From the NCBI RefSeq assembly GCF_025965215.1, contig NZ_JAOPXI010000185.1, positions 1-48,130 of the forward strand: a stretch of 48,130 bases of DNA. Reading direction: 5' to 3'. Position 1 is the stretch's first letter, and each line of letters begins with the position of its first letter. The notes below the pieces were generated by a model. The model was not told the origin of the DNA and made no database searches. It worked only from the letters and a program-made list of their open reading frames with translations. The translations under genes were made by a program, and so were the position numbers. This stretch comes from Marmoricola sp. (lineage in GTDB: Bacteria > Actinomycetota > Actinomycetes > Propionibacteriales > Nocardioidaceae). This document shows, in pieces, positions 1-11,863 of the stretch.

Positions 1-38
1 TGCCTAGCCGACCGGTACTAATAGGCCGAGGGCTTGTC
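1..38 (+). rRNA. rrl: 23S rRNA, 3' end (partial)
   Basis: The window opens inside the conserved 3' terminus of 23S rRNA, with the stretch GACCGGTACTAATAGGCCGA typical of actinobacterial 23S ends. The rest lies outside the window. The exact 3' boundary is estimated to within a few bases. Bases 39-136 form the 23S-5S spacer. Confidence 0.85.
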
Positions 39-136
39 CCTCAAAGATGTTGCGCGTCCACTGTGTGGTTCCCGAGTTACGGTCGGGAACCTAGAGCTCC
101 TAGAAGAGCTCCAGGCTGATGAGATAACTCCATAGA

Positions 137-254
137 GTTTCGGCGGCCATAGCGAGCGGGAAATACCCGGCTCCATTCCGAACCCGGAAGTCAAGCCGCT
201 CAGCGCCGATGGTACTGCAACCGGGAGGTTGTGGGAGAGTAGGACGTCGCCGGA
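137..254 (+). rRNA. rrf: 5S rRNA
   Basis: A complete 5S gene of about 118 bases. It begins GTTTCGGCGGCCATAGCG and ends GACGTCGCCGGAC, and the two ends pair to form helix I. The internal CCATTCCGAACCCGGAAG loop is the conserved 5S signature. It lies about 100 bases after the 23S end, the usual rRNA operon order. Ends may be off by one or two bases. Confidence 0.93.
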
Positions 255-264
255 CAACACTTGA

Positions 265-302
265 GTAAGGGTCGCCCCTCCGGGGGCGGCCCTTACGCTT
301 TT
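265..302 (+). terminator. rRNA operon intrinsic terminator
   Basis: A 14-bp stem (265-278 with 283-296, one U-G pair) is closed by a TCCG tetraloop and followed by GCTTTTG. This is a strong Rho-independent terminator just after 5S rRNA. Confidence 0.9.
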
Positions 303-350
303 GTCATCGCCTTTCGACAGGCACCAGGTAACACGAAACAAGGAGCAACC

Positions 351-1382
351 GTGGCCGACGATCGCCAGCCCAACAAGTCCCGCGCAGGTGGCGGTGGACG
401 GAGCGAGGGTGGTCGTGCAGGTTCCGGTCGGCCCAGCAGTGGCCGACCCTCCACGGGTGGTAGCGGACGACCCTCGTCGAGCGGTCGGTCCGCGACGTCG
501 TCGCGCCCGGATGCCAGCGGCGGGGCCGGACGACCGGCTCGCGACGGCACGAAGCCTGCGGGCAAGTCCTACGGCGACAAGAAGCCGTACCAGAAACGGG
601 ACGGCGACAAGCGCCCGTTCAGTCGGGACCGCAAGGACGACCGTCGCGAGGACCGGAGGCCACCTCGTTCCGACGCTGAGCGCACCCAGGACCAGCAGCG
701 CTATGACGGTCCCGAGATCGCCGAGTGGATCACCGGCAAGGAACTCGACCGCGACGTCGCAGGGCAGCTGAAGTCGTTGCCCGAGAAGCTCGGCCTTCGC
801 GTGGCGCGGCACCTGGTTGCAGCCGGAGAGCTGCTCGAGTCCGACCCGAAGACGGCCTACCAGCACACCCTGGCAGCGCGCGGCCGCGCAGGCCGGCTGG
901 CCGTCGTACGGGAAGCGGTGGGCGAAGCCGCGTATGCGGCGGGGGAGTACACCGAGGCGTTGGCCGAGCTGCGCTCTGCCAAGCGCATGAACGGCGCGCA
1001 CGACTACGTCGCCATCATGGCCGACTGCGAGCGCGCGCTCGGCCGCCCCGACCGGGCGCTGACCCTGCTCAAGAACACCCCGCGCGACAAGTTCGCTCCG
1101 CCTCTGCTCGCCGAGGTGCTGATCGTCGAAGCAGGTGCCCGTCGAGACCGCGGTGAGCTGGATGCCGCCCTGCGCACCCTCGAGAACGGACCGCTCACCT
1201 CGAGGTCCCGGTTGCCCTGGGTCGCTCGACTGCGCTACGCCTACGCCGACACCCTTCTCGCCGCCGGGCGTCCGGCCGACGCCCTGGAATGGTTCCACCG
1301 CGCCGAAGCGGTCGATGTCGACGAAGTGACCGACGCGGGAGTCCGTGCGCTGGAGATCGAGCGCAGCCTCCCCCAAGACTGA
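351..1382 (+). CDS. Disordered-N-terminus protein with TPR-like C-terminal half
   Basis: A 343-residue protein of unknown function, in the position of M. tuberculosis Rv1691. I chose GTG at 351 because AGGAG (341-345) lies six bases upstream; the open frame extends further 5' into the rRNA terminator. Residues 1-110 are a low-complexity Gly/Ser/Arg/Lys tract, probably disordered and able to bind nucleic acid. The rest is Ala/Leu/Arg-rich helical hairpins resembling tetratricopeptide repeats (for example RVARHLVAAGELLESDPK and ALEWFHRAEAVDVDEV). Homologues are sometimes labelled primosomal protein or TPR protein, without experimental support that I know of. Its stop overlaps the next gene's start (TGATG), so the two are probably cotranscribed. 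Confidence 0.8.
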   Translation: MADDRQPNKSRAGGGGRSEGGRAGSGRPSSGRPSTGGSGRPSSSGRSATSSRPDASGGAGRPARDGTKPAGKSYGDKKPYQKRDGDKRPFSRDRKDDRREDRRPPRSDAERTQDQQRYDGPEIAEWITGKELDRDVAGQLKSLPEKLGLRVARHLVAAGELLESDPKTAYQHTLAARGRAGRLAVVREAVGEAAYAAGEYTEALAELRSAKRMNGAHDYVAIMADCERALGRPDRALTLLKNTPRDKFAPPLLAEVLIVEAGARRDRGELDAALRTLENGPLTSRSRLPWVARLRYAYADTLLAAGRPADALEWFHRAEAVDVDEVTDAGVRALEIERSLPQD

Positions 1383-2344
1383 TGTCGGGTCCTCTGGCTG
1401 ACTCCTACGACCTCGCGGTTCTCGACCTCGACGGCGTGGTCTACATCGGTGCGTCCGCCGTGGACGGTGCCGTCGACGCTCTGGCCGCTGCGCGGGCCGC
1501 CGGGATGCACCTGGCTTTCGTCACGAACAACGCCGCTCGCAGTCCGCAGGACGTGGCCGCGCATCTCACCAGGCTCGGCATCCACGCAGACCCCGCGGAC
1601 GTGGTCACGAGTGCCCAGGCAGCGGCGCGCCTGGTCGCCGACGAGGTGCCGGCCGGGTCGGCGGTGTACGTCATCGGGGGGCCGGGCCTGCACGACGCCT
1701 TGCGCGAGCGGGGGCTCGTCCCGGTGACGGACCTGTCGACGGACGCGGTGGCGGTCGTCCAGGGCTACGGCCCGGACATGCCGTGGCACCAGGTGATCGA
1801 CGGCGCACTGCTGGTGAAGCGCGGCCTTCCGTGGGTGGCCACCAACACCGACCTGACCGTTCCGACGCCGCATGGGCCCGGCCCGGGGAACGGGACGCTC
1901 GTCGACCTGGTCTCGACGTTCGCCGGCCGGGAACCGCGGGTCGCCGGCAAGCCGCAGCCACCGCTCTACGAGGAGACCCTGGCTCGTGTCGGCGGCGTAC
2001 GCCCGCTGGTCGTCGGTGACCGGCTCGACACCGACATCGACGGCGCCCATGCGGTGGGCTGGGACAGCGTGCTCGTGATGAGCGGGGTCACGACACTGCC
2101 GGATCTGGCCTCCCTGCCGGCGCCAGGGCGGCCGACGTACGTCGGAGCAGACGTCGGGATCCTCACCGCGCTAGGTGATGGAGGCTGGACCGGCGCGGTG
2201 CGTGAGAACCAGCTGGTGATCCACGGCAGTGGAGACCTGCACGGGTGGTGGCAGGCAGCGGCATCAGCACTCTGGGACCACCTGGACAGCGGCGGTCAGC
2301 CTGCCACCACCACCGGCTGTACGCCGGGTAGCGTGAACCCATGA
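1382..2344 (+). CDS. HAD-superfamily (IIA, NagD-like) phosphatase
   Basis: A 320-residue HAD phosphatase. Motif I DLDG is at residues 15-18 (nucleophile Asp15, acid/base Asp17). Motif II TNN is at 48-50. The motif III lysine is in AGKPQPP, and motif IV is GDRLDTDIDGA. The cap between motifs II and III marks the IIA (NagD/PGP) type. The syntenic M. tuberculosis Rv1692 is a glycerol-3-phosphate phosphatase; the same activity here is inferred from family and position. ATG at 1382 overlaps the preceding stop, and the gene ends in ATGA shared with the next gene. About 60 C-terminal residues beyond motif IV form an extra tail. Confidence 0.88.
   Translation: MSGPLADSYDLAVLDLDGVVYIGASAVDGAVDALAAARAAGMHLAFVTNNAARSPQDVAAHLTRLGIHADPADVVTSAQAAARLVADEVPAGSAVYVIGGPGLHDALRERGLVPVTDLSTDAVAVVQGYGPDMPWHQVIDGALLVKRGLPWVATNTDLTVPTPHGPGPGNGTLVDLVSTFAGREPRVAGKPQPPLYEETLARVGGVRPLVVGDRLDTDIDGAHAVGWDSVLVMSGVTTLPDLASLPAPGRPTYVGADVGILTALGDGGWTGAVRENQLVIHGSGDLHGWWQAAASALWDHLDSGGQPATTTGCTPGSVNP
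2329..2340 (+). promoter_or_regulatory. Candidate leaderless -10 box inside the HAD gene end
   Basis: TAGCGT (2329-2334) stands exactly six bases before ATG 2341, which would put +1 on the A of the start codon. No Shine-Dalgarno is present. This suggests an internal promoter for the small gene and possibly tlyA-nadK-recN. Confidence 0.4.
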
Positions 2345-2568
2345 CCGACGCGCAGCCGGAAGACCAGATCGACACCAACGACGACCTCCTCGACTCCGAC
2401 GTCCCTGCGTCCGTGCCGGTCGAGACCGGTCATGCGGCTGTCGACGAGGTCCTCCGTTCGCTCAGTGCCCTCGACGGCACTCCTGTCGACGAGCACGTCG
2501 CCGTGTTCGAGCGGTCCCACGAGCAGCTGCGGCGCACCCTCTCGGGTGCCGGCGACGACCAGGCCTGA
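2341..2568 (+). CDS. Small acidic protein (Rv1693-position)
   Basis: A 75-residue acidic protein of unknown function. The first 30 residues are rich in Asp, Glu and Ser. The second half is one predicted amphipathic helix region (AVDEVLRSLSALDG, then HVAVFERSHEQLRRTL). There is no signal peptide or membrane segment. A similarly small gene occupies this place between the HAD phosphatase and tlyA in mycobacteria and other actinobacteria, so conserved context supports it as real. It overlaps the HAD gene by ATGA. Confidence 0.75.
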   Translation: MTDAQPEDQIDTNDDLLDSDVPASVPVETGHAAVDEVLRSLSALDGTPVDEHVAVFERSHEQLRRTLSGAGDDQA

Positions 2569-2580
2569 TTCGGGCGTCCC

Positions 2581-3408
2581 GTGCCTCCACGTCGACTGCG
2601 GCTCGACGCCGAGCTGGTACGGCGCGGGTTGGCGCGCTCGCGTGATCACGCAGCGGAGCTGATCGCCGCGGGCCGGGTCACGGTCGATCGACAGCCCGCC
2701 ACCAAAGCTGCGACTGGCGTGACGACCGATGCCGCTCTGGTGGTCAAGGCGGACCCGGACCGGCCCGACTACGTGAGCCGAGGTGGGCACAAGCTCGCCG
2801 GGGCGCTCGCGGCGTTCGAAGGCCTCTCGGTCGCCGGGAGGCGCTGTCTCGATGCCGGCGCGTCCACCGGAGGCTTCACCGACGTGCTGCTCCGGGCAGG
2901 TGCCTCCGAAGTGGTCGCGGTCGATGTCGGCTACGGACAGCTCGCCTGGTCGCTGCAGTCCGACGAACGGGTGACCGTGCACGACCGGACCAACATTCGC
3001 GACCTCACCCCGGAGCTGATCGGCGGACCGGTCGATCTCGTGGTCGGTGATCTCTCGTTCATCTCGTTGCGCATCGTGCTCGACGCAGTGGTCAGCGTGA
3101 CGCGGCCCGACGGCGACCTGGCACTGATGGTCAAGCCCCAGTTCGAGGTCGGCAAGGAACGGCTCGGCAAGGGCGGGGTGGTCCGCGAGCCCGCCTACCG
3201 GACCGAGGCAGTGGTGCGCGTGGCGCAGGACGCCGCCGACCGCGGTTGGGGAGCCCGGGGTGTCGCGGTCAGTCCGCTGCCCGGTCCGTCGGGAAATGTC
3301 GAGTTCTTCCTCTGGTTGCGCCAAGGACCCCCAACGCTCGGCGAGCGGGAGATCTCCGCAGAGGTGAGCCGCTCCCTGATCCCGGGGGAGGCTGGTGAGA
3401 GGCTGTGA
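2581..3408 (+). CDS. tlyA: TlyA, 16S/23S rRNA 2'-O-methyltransferase
   Basis: A 275-residue protein with an N-terminal S4 RNA-binding domain (about residues 4-62) and an FtsJ/RrmJ-type Rossmann methyltransferase domain. The K-D-K-E tetrad of the family is complete: Lys71 in RGGHK, Asp157 in GDLSF, Lys185 in MVKPQFE and Glu241 in GNVEFF. The SAM site is DAGASTGGFTD (91-101). In mycobacteria TlyA methylates C1409 of 16S and C1920 of 23S rRNA, and its presence gives capreomycin sensitivity. The older label hemolysin is misleading. It starts at GTG 2581 and shares GTGA with nadK. Confidence 0.95.
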   Translation: MPPRRLRLDAELVRRGLARSRDHAAELIAAGRVTVDRQPATKAATGVTTDAALVVKADPDRPDYVSRGGHKLAGALAAFEGLSVAGRRCLDAGASTGGFTDVLLRAGASEVVAVDVGYGQLAWSLQSDERVTVHDRTNIRDLTPELIGGPVDLVVGDLSFISLRIVLDAVVSVTRPDGDLALMVKPQFEVGKERLGKGGVVREPAYRTEAVVRVAQDAADRGWGARGVAVSPLPGPSGNVEFFLWLRQGPPTLGEREISAEVSRSLIPGEAGERL

Positions 3409-4394
3409 CGGTGAGCGAGACCGCACCGCAGGCCCCGCAGGACGGCGTACGCCGGATCCTGCTGCTAGCGCACACCGGTCGCGAGGAGGCACTCGCGGTC
3501 GCGGGCAAGGTGGTTGCTTCACTGCGGGGGCACGGTGTCGTCGTACGGGTGCTGACCGACGAGGCCGCCGCACTGGATCTCCAGGCAGGTGCCGGGATCG
3601 AGCTGGTCGACGAGGACGAGGCCGCCGAAGGGTGCGAGCTCGCGGTGGTCATCGGCGGTGACGGCACGATCCTGCGGGCTGCCGAGCTGACCCATGCCAC
3701 CGGCACCCCGGTCCTCGGGGTGAACCTCGGGCACGTCGGCTTCCTCGCGGAGGCCGAGAGCGAGGACATCGACTCGACGATCGAGGCCATCGTCGAGCGC
3801 CGCTACACCGCCGAGGACCGGCTCACGATCGATGTGGCGGTCTACCAGGGCAAGGAACTCGTCTCGGTGACGTGGGCGCTCAACGAGGCGAGCATCGAGA
3901 AAGCTGCGCGCCAGCGGATGCTCGAGGTCGTCGTCGAGGTCGACGGGCGACCCCTGAGCCGGTGGGGCTGCGACGGTGTCGTCTGCGCGACGCCGACCGG
4001 GTCGACGGCGTACAACTTCTCTGCCGGCGGACCGATCGTGTGGCCCGGCGTCGACGCCCTGCTGATGGTCCCGATCAGCGCGCACGCACTCTTCGCCCGG
4101 CCACTGGTGGTCGCCCCGGACTCCGTTCTCGCGGTCGAGGTGCTGGCCCGCACGCAGGGCGCCGGCGTGCTGTGGTGCGACGGCCGTCGTACGGTCGAGC
4201 TGCCGCCCGGCGCCCGGATCGAGGTACGGCGCGGGGCAAAGCCCGTGCGCCTGGTCCGACTGCACGAGGCTCCGTTCACCGACCGCCTGGTGGCGAAGTT
4301 CGACCTGCCTGTCGAGGGCTGGCGCGGCGCTTCCGAACGTCGGCGCAACGGCTCCGGGTACGGCGGGGACCACCGCAGGGGAGCCGAGGAATGA
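3405..4394 (+). CDS. nadK: NAD kinase
   Basis: A 329-residue cytosolic enzyme that phosphorylates NAD to NADP with ATP or polyphosphate. Diagnostic motifs are GGDGT at residues 84-88, LGVNLGHVGFLAE, and TPTGSTAYNFSAGGP of the NAD-binding domain. Length is somewhat above the usual 290-310 because of short N- and C-terminal tails. GTG 3405 overlaps tlyA by four bases, and the stop overlaps recN by ATGA. The tlyA-nadK-recN order is widely conserved in Gram-positive bacteria. Confidence 0.96.
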   Translation: MTVSETAPQAPQDGVRRILLLAHTGREEALAVAGKVVASLRGHGVVVRVLTDEAAALDLQAGAGIELVDEDEAAEGCELAVVIGGDGTILRAAELTHATGTPVLGVNLGHVGFLAEAESEDIDSTIEAIVERRYTAEDRLTIDVAVYQGKELVSVTWALNEASIEKAARQRMLEVVVEVDGRPLSRWGCDGVVCATPTGSTAYNFSAGGPIVWPGVDALLMVPISAHALFARPLVVAPDSVLAVEVLARTQGAGVLWCDGRRTVELPPGARIEVRRGAKPVRLVRLHEAPFTDRLVAKFDLPVEGWRGASERRRNGSGYGGDHRRGAEE

Positions 4395-6127
4395 TCGAGG
4401 AGATCCGGATCGCCTCGCTCGGTGTCATCGACGAGTCGGTACTCGAGCTCGGTCCCGGTCTCAACGTCGTGACCGGTGAGACCGGCGCCGGCAAGACCAT
4501 GCTGGTGACCGCGCTCGGCTTGTTGCTGGGTGCGCGCGCCGACGCAGGAGCGGTCAGGACCGGAGCGAAGGCCGCGCGTGTCGAAGGCATCGTGACCCTG
4601 ACCGATCCGGACGGGCCGCTGGCACGACGGGTCGACGAGCTCGGGGCCACGGTGGAGGACGGCACCCTGGTCCTCGCCCGCCAGCTCTCGGCAGAGGGAC
4701 GGTCACGTGCGTTCATCGGCGGAGCATCGGTCCCGGTCGCAGCCCTCCAGGGCATCGCCGACCACCTCGTGGCCGTCCACGGGCAGTCCGACCAGCACCG
4801 ACTCCACCAGGCCGAGGCACAACGACTGGCGGTGGACGGGTTCGCCGGCGAGGGCGTCCGGGCGCTCAAGCAATCGATGTCGAGCGGCTACGCCGCACTG
4901 CGGACCGTCGAGGTCGAGCTCGCCGACGTCATCGGTGCTGCCCGCGAACGGGCGCGGGAAGCCGATGTGCTGCGGCTCGGGCTCGGCGAGATCGAGGCGG
5001 TCGACCCGCAGACCGGCGAGGACCTCCTCCTCGCCGGCGAGGAGTCCCGACTCGGCTTCGCCGACACCCTGCGCACCGGTGCGGAAGCTGCCCGTGAGGC
5101 GATGTCGTCGGATTCCGACGAACCGGATGCCCTGAGCGCCCTGGGAGCCGCACGCCGGGCGCTCGAATCCGTCCGCGAGCACGATCCCGAGGCCGGCCGG
5201 CTCTCGGACCGGGTCGCGGAGGTCAGCTATCTGCTCTCCGACGTGGCGGCCGACGTCGCGTCCTATGCCTCCGGCCTGGAGACCGACCCGGCGCGGCTCG
5301 CGGTCGTCTCCGAACGCCGCGCCGCGTTGACCGCACTGACACGCAAGTACGGCGAGACCGTCGACGAGGTGCTCGCCTGGGCAGCCTCCTCGGCAGAGCG
5401 CCTGGTGGCACTCGATGACTCGGAGAGCAGGGCCGAGACGCTGCGGGTGCAACGGGCCGAGCTCCGCGCCGAGCTGGCAGCGACGGCGGAGACGTTGTCC
5501 GCGGCCCGTACGCACGCCGCCGGCCGCCTCGCCCAGGCCGTGAGCGAGGAACTGAGCGCGCTGGCGATGCCGCACGCGCGGATCGAGATCAGAGTCGGGC
5601 GCACGCCCGACCCGGACGGACTGGAGATCGCGGGGGAGACCTGGCGGTTCAACTCCTCCGGGGTCGATCAGATCGAGATCCTGCTGGCGGCCAACACCGG
5701 GTCCGAGCCCCGCCCGCTGAACAAGGGCGCGTCAGGGGGCGAGCTCTCCCGGGTGATGCTGGCGATCGAGGTCGTGCTTGCCGGTACCAGCCCGGTGCCG
5801 ACGCTCGTGTTCGACGAGGTCGACGCCGGTGTCGGGGGCAAGGCTGCGGTCGAGATCGGGCGGCGCCTGGCCGCTCTGGCCGTTTCGGCCCAGGTCCTCG
5901 TGGTGACGCACCTGCCCCAGGTCGCGGCGTTCGCCGATCGGCACCTGGTGGTGCAGAAGTCCAGTGACGGCAGGATCACCACCTCGGGCCTCGAAGTGCT
6001 TGACGACGCCGGGCGGGTCCGCGAGCTGTCGAGGATGCTGGCCGGCCTCGAGGAGTCGGAGACCGCGATGGCCCACGCCCAGGAGCTCCTCGACGTGGCG
6101 CAGAAGGCCCGGACCGCTCGCAGGTGA
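4391..6127 (+). CDS. recN: DNA repair protein RecN
   Basis: A 578-residue SMC-like ATPase acting in double-strand-break repair. Walker A is GETGAGKT at residues 29-36. The ABC signature is in GASGGELSRVMLA, Walker B in LVFDEVDAGVGGKA, and the H-loop in VVTHLPQVAAFAD. Between them lie two helical arms forming a coiled coil that is short compared with SMC, as in other RecN proteins. The start is ATG 4391, which forms ATGA with the nadK stop; GAGG lies just upstream. The open frame extends about 170 codons further 5' inside nadK but has no family similarity there. Confidence 0.96.
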   Translation: MIEEIRIASLGVIDESVLELGPGLNVVTGETGAGKTMLVTALGLLLGARADAGAVRTGAKAARVEGIVTLTDPDGPLARRVDELGATVEDGTLVLARQLSAEGRSRAFIGGASVPVAALQGIADHLVAVHGQSDQHRLHQAEAQRLAVDGFAGEGVRALKQSMSSGYAALRTVEVELADVIGAARERAREADVLRLGLGEIEAVDPQTGEDLLLAGEESRLGFADTLRTGAEAAREAMSSDSDEPDALSALGAARRALESVREHDPEAGRLSDRVAEVSYLLSDVAADVASYASGLETDPARLAVVSERRAALTALTRKYGETVDEVLAWAASSAERLVALDDSESRAETLRVQRAELRAELAATAETLSAARTHAAGRLAQAVSEELSALAMPHARIEIRVGRTPDPDGLEIAGETWRFNSSGVDQIEILLAANTGSEPRPLNKGASGGELSRVMLAIEVVLAGTSPVPTLVFDEVDAGVGGKAAVEIGRRLAALAVSAQVLVVTHLPQVAAFADRHLVVQKSSDGRITTSGLEVLDDAGRVRELSRMLAGLEESETAMAHAQELLDVAQKARTARR

Positions 6128-6192
6128 CTCGACAGGCCGAAGGGCAGGGGGTGCGACAAATCGGACCACTTGCGTGACACGATGCGGTGGTC

Positions 6193-7338
6193 ATGAGCTT
6201 CCCCAGGCGCCGGCAAGGCGTTCCCTCCCTGCCCGGGATCACGGTGACGGTGCGCTCGCACCGCAACCTGGCCACCGCCCTCGAGCGCACCCGCGAGGGC
6301 GACGTTGTCGTCATCGACCAACGCGACCTCGACGCGGCGACCGCGCGCGCCATCGTCGAACGCAAGCCGCGCGCGGTCCTCAATGCCTCCGAGTTCATCT
6401 CCGGCCGTTACGCCAACCTCGGACCCGAACTCCTCACCCGGGCAGGCGTGGCGCTGTTCGAGGGCGACCGGGCACGGGTGTTGGGGCTCGACGACGGGAA
6501 GGAGCTTCGTCTGGACGGCTCCACCCTGTACGACGGGGTCGTGGTCGCCCTGGACGTCACCCCGCTGGGAGCCGACCTGATCACCGAGCGACTCGACGCC
6601 GCCCGGGCCGGTCTGGCCACCCAGCTGGAAACCTTCGCGCACACCTCGAGCGAGCTGCTGCGTCGTGAGGAAGGTCTGTTGCTGCACGGCACCGGGGCAC
6701 CCGTGCTCCGGACCCGGATCGAGGGTCGACCGGTGCTGGTGGTGGGCCCGGCCACGTCCGTCGCGGAGCTCAAGCGCCTGCGCGCCTACGTCCGGGAGCA
6801 GAAGCCGATCCTGATCGGGGTCGATCTGGGCGCCGAGCTGCTGGTCCGTCAGGGGAGGCGCCCCGACGTCCTGGTCCTGACCGGGGACGGACGGATCGGC
6901 GACAAGGCTCTGGCCCGAAGCCGCGAAGTGGTCCTGACGGGGACCGGCGAGGCGAGCCGGGCCCGGATCGAGCGCTTCTCGCTCCCGTTCCACGAGGTCC
7001 GGACGAGTCTGGCCGGCAGCGATGTCGGACTGCTGCTGGCTCGTCTCGACCACGCCCGGGTGATCGTGATGCTCGGGAGCCCGGCGACGCTCGACGATTT
7101 CGTCGATCGCAACCTGACCGACCAGGCGAGCAACGTGCTGACCCGTCTTCGGGCGGGGACCTCCGTGGTCGAGGGCGCGTCGGTGCCGTTGCTGTACACC
7201 GGGCGGGTACGCCGGTGGCACGTTGCCGTGGTTGTCCTCGCGGCACTCGTGGTCCTGGGGGTGACCGTGGCCGCGACGCCCGTCGGTCACGACTGGTGGG
7301 GCCACCTGCAGACCCATCTGCCGGCGGGCCTGAACTGA
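6193..7338 (+). CDS. steA: SteA-like septum-formation protein
   Basis: A 381-residue protein in the position of M. tuberculosis Rv1697. Its Corynebacterium homologue SteA works with the membrane partner SteB in cell separation. The central part (about residues 170-330) contains VGVDLGAELL, PDVLVLTGDGR and VIVMLGSPATLDDF, which fit the thiamin-pyrophosphokinase-like fold of this family. One transmembrane helix near the C-terminus (VAVVVLAALVVLGVTVAA) is followed by a short tail. An in-frame GTG two codons upstream (6187) is equally possible. No clear Shine-Dalgarno is seen. The stop overlaps steB (TGATG), so the partners are translated together. Confidence 0.86.
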   Translation: MSFPRRRQGVPSLPGITVTVRSHRNLATALERTREGDVVVIDQRDLDAATARAIVERKPRAVLNASEFISGRYANLGPELLTRAGVALFEGDRARVLGLDDGKELRLDGSTLYDGVVVALDVTPLGADLITERLDAARAGLATQLETFAHTSSELLRREEGLLLHGTGAPVLRTRIEGRPVLVVGPATSVAELKRLRAYVREQKPILIGVDLGAELLVRQGRRPDVLVLTGDGRIGDKALARSREVVLTGTGEASRARIERFSLPFHEVRTSLAGSDVGLLLARLDHARVIVMLGSPATLDDFVDRNLTDQASNVLTRLRAGTSVVEGASVPLLYTGRVRRWHVAVVVLAALVVLGVTVAATPVGHDWWGHLQTHLPAGLN

Positions 7339-8252
7339 TGCGGGCCAGATTGGTGGCTCTGGCTGCTCTCGTGCTCGCAGTCGCGCTGGGCATGGCGTTG
7401 GGAGCGGGTCCGCTGCAGCACGACAATGCCCAACGCGCCCGCGATGCCCGCGCCCAGACGGCCAAGCTCACGGCCACCCGGACTCGGGTCGCGAAGCTCC
7501 TGGCCCTCGACCGGGCGGCAGGGGCCTACGAGGACGCGACGGCGCCCTCGGTCGTTCGGGGCACGCTGACCGGCCATGACGTCGCCCTGGTCGCGCTTCC
7601 CGGCGCGGACGCCCAGGCGCTGGCTGCCCTGCGGACCCTGCTGGTCGCTGCTGGAGCCCAGGTGACCGCTGACGTGGCCCTCGGCAGGCCGGTGGCCACG
7701 TCAGCGAGCCGAGGACTGGTCGAGGCGTTGACCAGCGAGATGGTCACGCAGGCCCAGGTCACCGTACCCACCACCTTCGACGGGTACCAGCGTTTCGGGT
7801 TGCTGCTGGCCCGGGCGCTCGGCGTCCCGGCCACCGCCCACGCCGTGACCGCGGCGTACGACGCACCTGCCCTGGCGATCATGGCCGGGTTCGAGACGGC
7901 CGGCCTGGTCTCCAGTGCCAAGGTGACAGCGCGGGCCGCACTGCTCCTCGTGGTCACCGGACCGGCCGCGCGGTCCGCCGAGGCGTCCGCCGAGAATGCC
8001 GTCCCGGTGTCGTTCCTGCGGGCACTGGCCACCGGGGTGACCACCGTGGTTGCCGGACCCGGCACGGCGGCCCGGCCGCTGGGCATCGTGGGAGCGTTGC
8101 GTTCCGGCACTCCGGGGTTCAGCACCACCGACGGTGTGGACCTCGCCCGCGGCCGCGTGGCCGCGATCCTCGCCCTCGCGGCGGGGGTGCGCGGAGTCGT
8201 CGGTGCTTTCGGATCGGTGGGCCACGTCGACGGCCCGATTCCCGTGTCCTGA
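7338..8252 (+). CDS. steB: SteB/MctB-family membrane-anchored protein
   Basis: A 304-residue protein with an N-terminal membrane anchor (about residues 3-24, LVALAALVLAVALGMALGAG), then a coiled-coil-prone segment and an Ala-rich extracytoplasmic domain. The syntenic Rv1698 was described as copper-transport protein MctB; in Corynebacterium the homologue SteB partners SteA in septum formation. I see no Cys/Met/His metal site, so I favour the cell-division role by context. ATG 7338 overlaps the steA stop by one base. Confidence 0.83.
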   Translation: MRARLVALAALVLAVALGMALGAGPLQHDNAQRARDARAQTAKLTATRTRVAKLLALDRAAGAYEDATAPSVVRGTLTGHDVALVALPGADAQALAALRTLLVAAGAQVTADVALGRPVATSASRGLVEALTSEMVTQAQVTVPTTFDGYQRFGLLLARALGVPATAHAVTAAYDAPALAIMAGFETAGLVSSAKVTARAALLLVVTGPAARSAEASAENAVPVSFLRALATGVTTVVAGPGTAARPLGIVGALRSGTPGFSTTDGVDLARGRVAAILALAAGVRGVVGAFGSVGHVDGPIPVS

Positions 8253-10689
<2,437 letters not shown>

Positions 10690-10693
<4 letters not shown>

Positions 10694-11862
10694 CGCCCGT
10701 CGAGCGTCACGATGTCGGAGGTTCCGAAGCACTGGTCGCGGCGGTTCTCGCCCGGAACCCTGTGATCGACGGCCACAACGACCTGCTCTGGCACGCACGC
10801 AAGCACCACGGCTACGACTGGGACCAGCTCGACGTCGGAGCCGACCTGTCCGGTACCGGGGTGCACACCGACCTGCAGCGGCTCCGGGCCGGGGGTGTCG
10901 GGGCGCAGTTCTGGTCGGTCTACGTGCCCGGGAGCCTGTCGGCCGAGGAGATCCTCACTGCCACCTTCGAACAGATCGATGCGGCCCACGACCTGATCCG
11001 CAGGTACGGCGACAGACTGGCCCTCGCCACCGGCGCCGCGGACGTCGAGGCGGCCTGGGCGACCGGCCGGATCGCCTCCCTGCTCGGCGCGGAGGGGGGG
11101 CACCAGATCGGCGGCTCGCTCGCGGTCCTGCGCTCCCTGCAGGCGCTCGGCGTCCGCTACCTGACGCTGACCCACAACGACAACGTCGCCTGGGCGGACT
11201 CGGCCACGGACCGTCCGGCCCTCGGTGGCCTCTCCGCGTTCGGTCGCGAGGTGGTCACCGAGATGAACCGGGTCGGGGTGCTCGTCGACCTCAGCCACGT
11301 GAGCGCCGATGTGATGCGCCAGGCCCTCGAGATCTCGACCGCGCCGGTGATCTTCTCGCACTCGTCGGCCCGAGCGGTGTGCCCGCATCCCCGCAACGTG
11401 CCCGACGACGTCCTGAGCGGGCTTACGGTCAACGGTGGCGTCTGCATGGTCACCTTCGTCCCGTGGTTCGTAACACCGGCGGTGCACGAATGGGACCTGG
11501 CGGCCCAGGACGCGGCGTGGGAGGTCGGCATCGACTCACGCGACCTTGCGGCGTACCAGCCGTTCGCCGAGACGTACGCGAAGAAGGTGCCACCGCCGCG
11601 ATCGACCGTGGCCGACGTGGTGGCCCACCTCGAGCACGTGCGTGAGGTCGCCGGGATCGAGCACGTCGGGCTCGGCGGCGACTACGACGGGGTCGAGTGG
11701 CTGCCCGAGGGGCTCGACGACGTCTCGGGATATCCGCGGCTGCTCGTCGCGCTCGCGGAACGCGGCTGGTCGAAGGCCGACCTGGCCGCGCTCACCTGCC
11801 GCAACACTCTTCGGGTGCTGTCCGACGCGGGGTGCCGATCGAGCGGTCACGGAACGTCCTGA
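10690..11862 (+). CDS. Membrane dipeptidase (peptidase family M19)
   Basis: A 390-residue zinc dipeptidase of the renal-dipeptidase type. Metal ligands are visible: His29 and Asp31 in DGHND, bridging Glu135 in LGAEGGHQ, His203 in DLSHVS and His224 in [16 protein letters not shown] is the conserved C-terminal Asp motif. There is no signal peptide, so it is cytosolic in spite of the family name. The family cleaves L-X/D-X dipeptides. The next gene is ald, so it may supply alanine (inference). It overlaps the Nudix gene by four bases. The gene is not part of this syntenic block in M. tuberculosis, so it looks like a lineage-specific insertion together with ald. Confidence 0.92.
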
Positions 11863-11863
11863 G

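Noticed and set aside
18-1376. Long minus-strand frame opposite the rRNA end and first gene
   Set aside because: It runs through 5S rRNA and the terminator, has biased Arg/Ala/Gly composition and no recognisable domain.
3872-4390. 5' extension of the recN frame inside nadK
   Set aside because: The extension has no RecN similarity; ATG 4391 starts the conserved IEEIRIASLGVI segment and overlaps the nadK stop.
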